Shown here in pieces: positions 48,782-51,938 of a DNA stretch of 51,938 nt (its first letter is position 1; every line of letters begins with the position of its first letter). A program made the translations under genes and the position numbers. Source of the DNA: a virus; the IMG/VR virus record IMGVR_UViG_3300028706_000260, positions 1 to 51,938 of that record; one strand, given 5' to 3'. Below the pieces are notes generated by a model. The model saw only the letters and a list, made by a program, of their open reading frames with translations. It did no database searches and was not told the DNA's origin.

Positions 48782-49506
48782 TGAAAATTAAGTATATGAG
48801 TGATCTCCATTTGGAGATCGGGGCTATGACTGAAGAACCTGCTGCTGATGTGGATGTACTCATTCTTGCTGGTGATATTAACGTTAAAGGACGAGTGGAG
48901 TGGATCAATGAACAAGCTGGAAGATTTGAGCACGTTATCTATGTTACTGGTAACCACGAATATTATAATTCTAATATTTCTCATCTCGACAATCAATTAA
49001 AAGAAGACTTAGATCCTCGTATTCATCTTTTACAGAATAGTTCTGTGAAGATTGAGGGCACTTGGTTCCACGGTACTACATTATGGACAGATTGTGGAAC
49101 CCCTTCAGATAAGTATTTCCTTAATATAGGTATGAATGATTTCCGTTGTATTCGTTATGGTGAATCGTACCGTAGGTTCCGTTCTGAGGATGCTGGATTG
49201 GTTCATCACAAATCTATGCAATATCTGAAGAGGAATGTGAAGGAAGGTGATGTTGTAATTACTCACCATGCCCCTTCATTTAAGTCTTCGCCTGATTGTT
49301 ATATTGGAACCTCATTGCAACCTGCATTCGCTACAGATCTATCTAGCTTTATGGTTGACTATAAGCCTAAATATTGGATCCATGGTCATATGCATAACAC
49401 CTCTGATTATAATATCGGTGGTACTAATGTTCTATGTAATCCACGTGGTTACTATGCAGTTGAGTTGAATCCCGAATTTGATGTTAATAAAACGTTCGAG
49501 GTATAG
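48781..49506 (+). CDS. Calcineurin-like metallophosphoesterase (second)
   Basis: 241 aa. 'MSDLHLEIG' (Asp8, His10), 'LILAGDIN', 'VTGNHEYY', 'VITHHAPSFKS', 'YWIHGHMHNTSDYNIGGTNVLCNPRGY' give a complete ligand set. This subtype is widespread in bacteria and phages and may hydrolyse nucleotides or phosphodiesters; the substrate is unknown. Not closely similar to the 168-aa enzyme at 44.3 kb. Confidence 0.9.
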   Translation: MKIKYMSDLHLEIGAMTEEPAADVDVLILAGDINVKGRVEWINEQAGRFEHVIYVTGNHEYYNSNISHLDNQLKEDLDPRIHLLQNSSVKIEGTWFHGTTLWTDCGTPSDKYFLNIGMNDFRCIRYGESYRRFRSEDAGLVHHKSMQYLKRNVKEGDVVITHHAPSFKSSPDCYIGTSLQPAFATDLSSFMVDYKPKYWIHGHMHNTSDYNIGGTNVLCNPRGYYAVELNPEFDVNKTFEV

Positions 49507-49509
49507 ATA

Positions 49510-49647
49510 ATGTTATGGGAGGTTAGGGATCGCTGTGGTGGCTACCCGGTAATAAAGAGATTCTGGACACGTAATGGTGCAATTGAATACATGAAGATTC
49601 GTGGTGTTGGTGACTTCGTGGTTAATAAAAGAAAATTTAGAGGATGA
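49510..49647 (+). CDS. Unknown small basic protein
   Basis: 45 aa, begins 3 bases after the previous stop. 'LWEVRDRCGGYPVIKRFWTRNGAIEYMKIRGVGDFVVNKRKFRG': a small beta-hairpin plus helix pattern with many aromatic and basic residues. No family recognised. Confidence 0.65.
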   Translation: MLWEVRDRCGGYPVIKRFWTRNGAIEYMKIRGVGDFVVNKRKFRG

Positions 49648-49650
49648 ATT

Positions 49651-49842
49651 ATGATTGATGAGTTATATGAAGTTAATAAAATGTTGCGTAAGGTCAAGAG
49701 CTGGTCTAAAGGCAAACGTGTCATGGTCAATGTTAATACATCATCGATGCCTAAAAATGCGCTAAATAATAAATACGAGGCAAAATCTATTTGGGGCAAG
49801 CCCGGCAACCCCCATTCAAGTGTGCGTCAAAAACCTACATAG
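49651..49842 (+). CDS. Unknown small basic protein
   Basis: 63 aa behind AGAGGATGA. Helical, basic N-terminus (LYEVNKMLRKVKSWSKGKRVMVNV), then a low-complexity tail (NNKYEAKSIWGKPGNPHSSV). No family recognised. Confidence 0.65.
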   Translation: MIDELYEVNKMLRKVKSWSKGKRVMVNVNTSSMPKNALNNKYEAKSIWGKPGNPHSSVRQKPT

Positions 49843-49852
49843 GAAGTTAATC

Positions 49853-50314
49853 ATGTCTGACGTTTTAGTACTCAATACAGACGGTCAACCATTGTCAATG
49901 TTGCCACTATCCAAGATATCATGGCAACATGCTATGAAGCTCTGGTGGCTTGATAAGATCTATGTAATTGAGTACTATGACGACTGGGAGATTCACACTA
50001 CTAGAGAATCGTTCAGGGTACCTTCGGTTGTATCGGTTAAGAATTATATTCGCCGTAAAACTAAGATAAATGTGTCCAGGAATAATGTGTTTTACCGTGA
50101 TGATTTTATATGCCAATATTGTGCTACTAAATTTTCACGCAAGGAGCTCACTATTGATCATGTAATACCGTCATCAAAAGGTGGACCATTTACATGGGAG
50201 AATCTAGTTGCTGCGTGCTATTCGTGTAATAATAAGAAGGGTGATAAGATTATTAAACCGATCAGTGCCCCATATGCACCGAACTATTATCAAATGATCA
50301 AGAATATTTTATGA
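49853..50314 (+). CDS. HNH endonuclease
   Basis: 153 aa from the ATG at 49853 (AGGAAG upstream). N-terminal 'VLVLNTDGQPLSMLPLSKISWQHAMKLWW' is the characteristic pre-domain of a stand-alone HNH family; the HNH core has zinc-type 'CQYC' (Cys87, Cys90), 'TIDHVIPSSKGG' (Asp102, His103), 'WENLVAACYSCNNKKGD' (Asn117, Cys122, Cys125). Possibly a homing or host-DNA nuclease. ATGA overlap with the deaminase suggests it is a resident operon gene rather than a recent intruder. Confidence 0.92.
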   Translation: MSDVLVLNTDGQPLSMLPLSKISWQHAMKLWWLDKIYVIEYYDDWEIHTTRESFRVPSVVSVKNYIRRKTKINVSRNNVFYRDDFICQYCATKFSRKELTIDHVIPSSKGGPFTWENLVAACYSCNNKKGDKIIKPISAPYAPNYYQMIKNIL

Positions 50315-50733
50315 AAGAACATGCAAAACAATCGTATATGTCGGTGGCTCGTATATTCGCCAAACATAGTTATGCTAAGAAGTTGCAGGTTGGGTCTGTC
50401 ATAGTGAAAGATGACCGCATCATATCTATCGGCTATAATGGCACCCCTGCTGGTTGGAGTAATGTGTGTGAAGATGTCGTTGATGGTATTCTTATCACAA
50501 GAGACGAGGTATTGCATGCAGAAGCTAATGCAATAGCAAAACTCGCGAGATCCAATGAAGCTGGTTTAGGGTCTTCTATATTCGTTACTCATGCACCATG
50601 CATGTCGTGTGCTAAGACTATATATCAGACAGGTATTGAATCTGTATACTATGATAAAGAATATCGAAATACTAAGGGTATTGATTTTCTAAAGAAGTGT
50701 GGGATATATGTGGAGAATTTAAATGGCAGCTAA
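50311..50733 (+). CDS. cd: dCMP deaminase
   Basis: 140 aa (T4 Cd: 193). Zinc motifs 'LHAEANAI' (His69, Glu71) and 'APCMSCAKTI' (Cys97, Cys100); 'LQVGSVIVKDDRIISIGYNGTPAGWSN' is typical of the dCMP deaminase subgroup. Converts dCMP to dUMP for dTTP synthesis. Overlaps the HNH gene by 4 bp and the next small gene by 11 bp. No thymidylate synthase is in the window. Confidence 0.95.
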   Translation: MKEHAKQSYMSVARIFAKHSYAKKLQVGSVIVKDDRIISIGYNGTPAGWSNVCEDVVDGILITRDEVLHAEANAIAKLARSNEAGLGSSIFVTHAPCMSCAKTIYQTGIESVYYDKEYRNTKGIDFLKKCGIYVENLNGS

Positions 50734-50881
50734 GAACGACATCACCGGCGATATTATCAAAACTAAAGCCAACTCAAAGAAGTTTGAGGATAATTGGGAT
50801 AGGATCTTCGGTAAAAAAACTCCGGTGAAAAATAAAAAAACTAAACAAAAGACTAAAGCCAATAAGGCAGAATCGGTATAA
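50723..50881 (+). CDS. Small basic protein (ITGD...DRIFGKK family)
   Basis: 52 aa, TGGAG 8 nt upstream. 'NDITGDIIKTKANSKKFEDNWDRIFGKK' is a short motif I recognise from many marine phage genomes, followed by a Lys-rich tail (NKKTKQKTKANK). Function unknown; nucleic-acid binding possible. Last gene before an early promoter. Confidence 0.78.
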   Translation: MAAKNDITGDIIKTKANSKKFEDNWDRIFGKKTPVKNKKTKQKTKANKAESV

Positions 50882-50910
50882 CTATATACTAAAAATATAT
50901 AAGAAATGAG

Positions 50911-50939
50911 TTGACCTTTCTTGTGATTTGTGATATAAT
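50911..50939 (+). promoter_or_regulatory. Strong early promoter, TTGACC-17-TATAAT
   Basis: TTGACC (50911-50916), 17 bp, TATAAT (50934-50939). Near-consensus; leader like that at 47543. Confidence 0.87.
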
Positions 50940-50967
50940 ATGGTATATTAAATGAGAAGAGGTTCCG

Positions 50968-51123
50968 ATGACTATATATGAAAGCAATGGTTACATTGAC
51001 CGCGACGATTATCTGGAGTATCTGGCATCTGAATATGATCCAGATGCTGTTTACGTTTTGGCTGAATTGTTAGGACCAGATGAAGATTTTGATGGACTCG
51101 TTACTGGATTGGAGGATTTATGA
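50968..51123 (+). CDS. Unknown small acidic protein
   Basis: 51 aa behind AGAAGAGGTTCC. Very acidic (GYIDRDDYLEYLASEYDPDAVYVLAELLGPDEDFDG). No family recognised; DNA-mimic or inhibitor roles are possible for such early proteins, but nothing supports a specific one. Confidence 0.72.
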   Translation: MTIYESNGYIDRDDYLEYLASEYDPDAVYVLAELLGPDEDFDGLVTGLEDL

Positions 51124-51326
51124 TGAAGAATTATGATGATCGTTTTGAATATGAGCAACAGATTATGAATTGCTGGGGTGTTACCGATGATATTAAACTC
51201 CTTGCTGAAATGCTAGAGTCTGGTAACCTCACGCCAGAAGTGGTGAATGGTATTGGGCAGTTATATGAACATAAGTTTAATGATTTGTGGCATTATTTTG
51301 AAGCTTCCATACCAGCTAGACAGTAG
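51123..51326 (+). CDS. Conserved small phage protein (EQQIMNCWGVTDDI type)
   Basis: 67 aa from the ATG at 51123 (GGAGG 7 nt upstream; ATG 51120 overlaps the prior stop). 'FEYEQQIMNCWGVTDDIKLLAEMLES' and 'LYEHKFNDLWHYFEA' match a small helical family seen repeatedly in phages, of unknown function. Confidence 0.78.
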   Translation: MKNYDDRFEYEQQIMNCWGVTDDIKLLAEMLESGNLTPEVVNGIGQLYEHKFNDLWHYFEASIPARQ

Positions 51327-51492
51327 ACTCCCAAGACATTCAGTATGGAAAGAAGATACTATATTTGAATGTGTTGCCTGTGGGAAGATGTATATTGAAT
51401 TGGTACTTTTTACTCACGCTGAAGTGTGTCCTAAGATGGATGAATTTCTAAAGAATCGAGAAGATTCAGGGGATGGCTCTTTTCCGCCATAA
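51298..51492 (+). CDS. Small putative zinc-ribbon protein (start uncertain)
   Basis: About 64 aa if a TTG at 51298 is used; there is no ATG in frame near the natural 5' end (the ATG at 51247 lies deep within the previous gene). 'TIFECVACGKMYIELVLFTHAEVCPKM' has Cys-x2-Cys ... His-x4-Cys, a plausible zinc site. Ends 'SGDGSFPP'. The coding signal is good, the start is not. Confidence 0.55.
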   Translation: MKLPYQLDSRLPRHSVWKEDTIFECVACGKMYIELVLFTHAEVCPKMDEFLKNREDSGDGSFPP

Positions 51493-51571
51493 CTTGTATG
51501 ATGGCCAGATACCTGCTAGTGGAACTGGATAAAACATTTAGGTTAGCTAGCATCTCTCATAGGAGGTTGTT

Positions 51572-51754
51572 TTGTTTATTGCACATATCATAGAAAACTG
51601 TCGTCATGCCAGGACTCGGGTGTTTAATACAGATCGACCTGTATCTGAAATTGCATTGGAATTGGCTAACTTTATTGGATCAAAATCCATTAACGTCGAT
51701 AAAGAAATCATCCTATGTGATGAAAATAACTACCCATTAGAGGATATCGAATGA
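51572..51754 (+). CDS. Unknown small protein (TTG start)
   Basis: 60 aa, TTG start with a perfect AGGAGG 5 nt upstream. 'FIAHIIENCRHARTRVFNTDRPVSEIALELANFIGSKSINVDKEIILCDENNYP'. No family recognised. Stop overlaps the peptidase start by 4 bp. The gap before it (51493-51571) holds only this Shine-Dalgarno. Confidence 0.7.
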   Translation: MFIAHIIENCRHARTRVFNTDRPVSEIALELANFIGSKSINVDKEIILCDENNYPLEDIE

Positions 51755-51938
51755 AATTAAGTAAGAATTTTAGTCTGGCAGAGTTTACCAGATCAGACAC
51801 AGCCAGAAGTCTGGGGATAGACAATGATCCATCTGGAGACCATTTACAGAACGCGATGGATCTATTTGAACATGTCATTCAACCCATTAGAGATCATTTC
51901 GGACCTACTCAGATATCATCTGGTTATCGTTCGGCTGC
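51751..51938 (+). CDS. M15-type peptidase, likely endolysin (3' end outside window)
   Basis: The first 62 residues are visible: 'KNFSLAEFTRSDTARSLGIDNDPSGDHLQNAMDLFEHVIQPIRDHFGPTQISSGYRSA'-type opening (shown only to identify it), the N-terminal part of peptidase M15A / D-Ala-D-Ala carboxypeptidase-like phage lysins, ending at the 'SSGYRS' motif just before the zinc-binding His. In phages these cut peptidoglycan peptides for lysis or entry. Truncated by the window edge. Confidence 0.85.
   Translation, partial: MKLSKNFSLAEFTRSDTARSLGIDNDPSGDHLQNAMDLFEHVIQPIRDHFGPTQISSGYRSA

Noticed and set aside
49853-50314. HNH gene as a homing endonuclease or intron-borne element
   Set aside because: It overlaps the deaminase in operon fashion, and no split gene, intron-like sequence or interrupted homologue is seen nearby.
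1-51938. CRISPR array, IS element, integrase or attachment site
   Set aside because: No spaced repeats of CRISPR type, transposase motifs or integrase were found; the only repeats are the short direct repeats listed.

Overview
This window is part of the genome of a tailed, contractile-tail bacteriophage of the T4 superfamily. The evidence is an almost unbroken set of T4 core genes in canonical order, all on the + strand, with late promoters matching the T4 octamer TATAAATA. The order (13-14-15-16-17-18-19-20-67-68-21-22-23, then uvsY-uvsW-55-47-46-45-44-62-regA-43-uvsX-41) and several extras (Hsp20 chaperone, sulfotransferase, short gp23) resemble marine and other environmental T4-like myoviruses more than coliphage T4 itself. 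The host cannot be read directly. A Gram-negative host is likely, because several inner-membrane and periplasmic genes have proteobacterial relatives. The DNA is AT-rich, and the tail-fibre end looks more GC-rich than the rest.

Layout. 1-2137: receptor-binding end (partial fibre, S74-chaperone fibre, small tail-associated protein). 2206-3653: sulfotransferase, a possible unusual-start ORF, and a small membrane-anchored protein. 3736-8549: three-gene operon for PrkA-type AAA+ serine kinase, YeaH-type VWA protein and SpoVR/YcgB, a bacterial stress/starvation module placed directly upstream of the neck genes. 8594-20688: head-tail structural and packaging block ending in a UUCG-type terminator plus one extra tail-tube-like gene. 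20696-39649: recombination, late transcription and replication (UvsY, UvsW, gp55, gp47/gp46, clamp and loader, RegA, polymerase, UvsX, gp41), interrupted by accessory genes: duplicated small-gene cassettes, DexA-like exonuclease, nucleotidyltransferase, Hsp20, a primase-polymerase-like protein, an epimerase and a short UDP-sugar dehydrogenase.

39636-43401 is the most unusual part: a tightly packed run of membrane genes encoding a small anchored protein, a membrane-anchored periplasmic ClpP/SppA-fold protease, an SbmA/BacA-like peptide transporter, a TolQ/ExbB/MotA-like channel subunit, a TolR/ExbD/MotB-like subunit with a YfaP-like periplasmic domain, and a two-TM protein. Together they look like a phage-encoded, proton-driven envelope machine that handles peptides. 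The individual family assignments are mostly firm; the joint function is inference.

43496-51938 is a typical early region: many short overlapping ORFs behind strong sigma70-type promoters (TTGacc-17 bp-TATAAT), interspersed with two metallophosphoesterases, an ATP-dependent DNA ligase, an HNH endonuclease, a dCMP deaminase, and the start of an M15-type peptidase (likely endolysin) cut by the window end. Regulation appears to be two-tiered: host sigma70 promoters before early/middle genes, and TATAAATA boxes, presumably read by the gp55 encoded here, before structural genes. No tRNA, rRNA, CRISPR array, IS element or integrase was seen. No gene-free stretch exceeds 300 bases.
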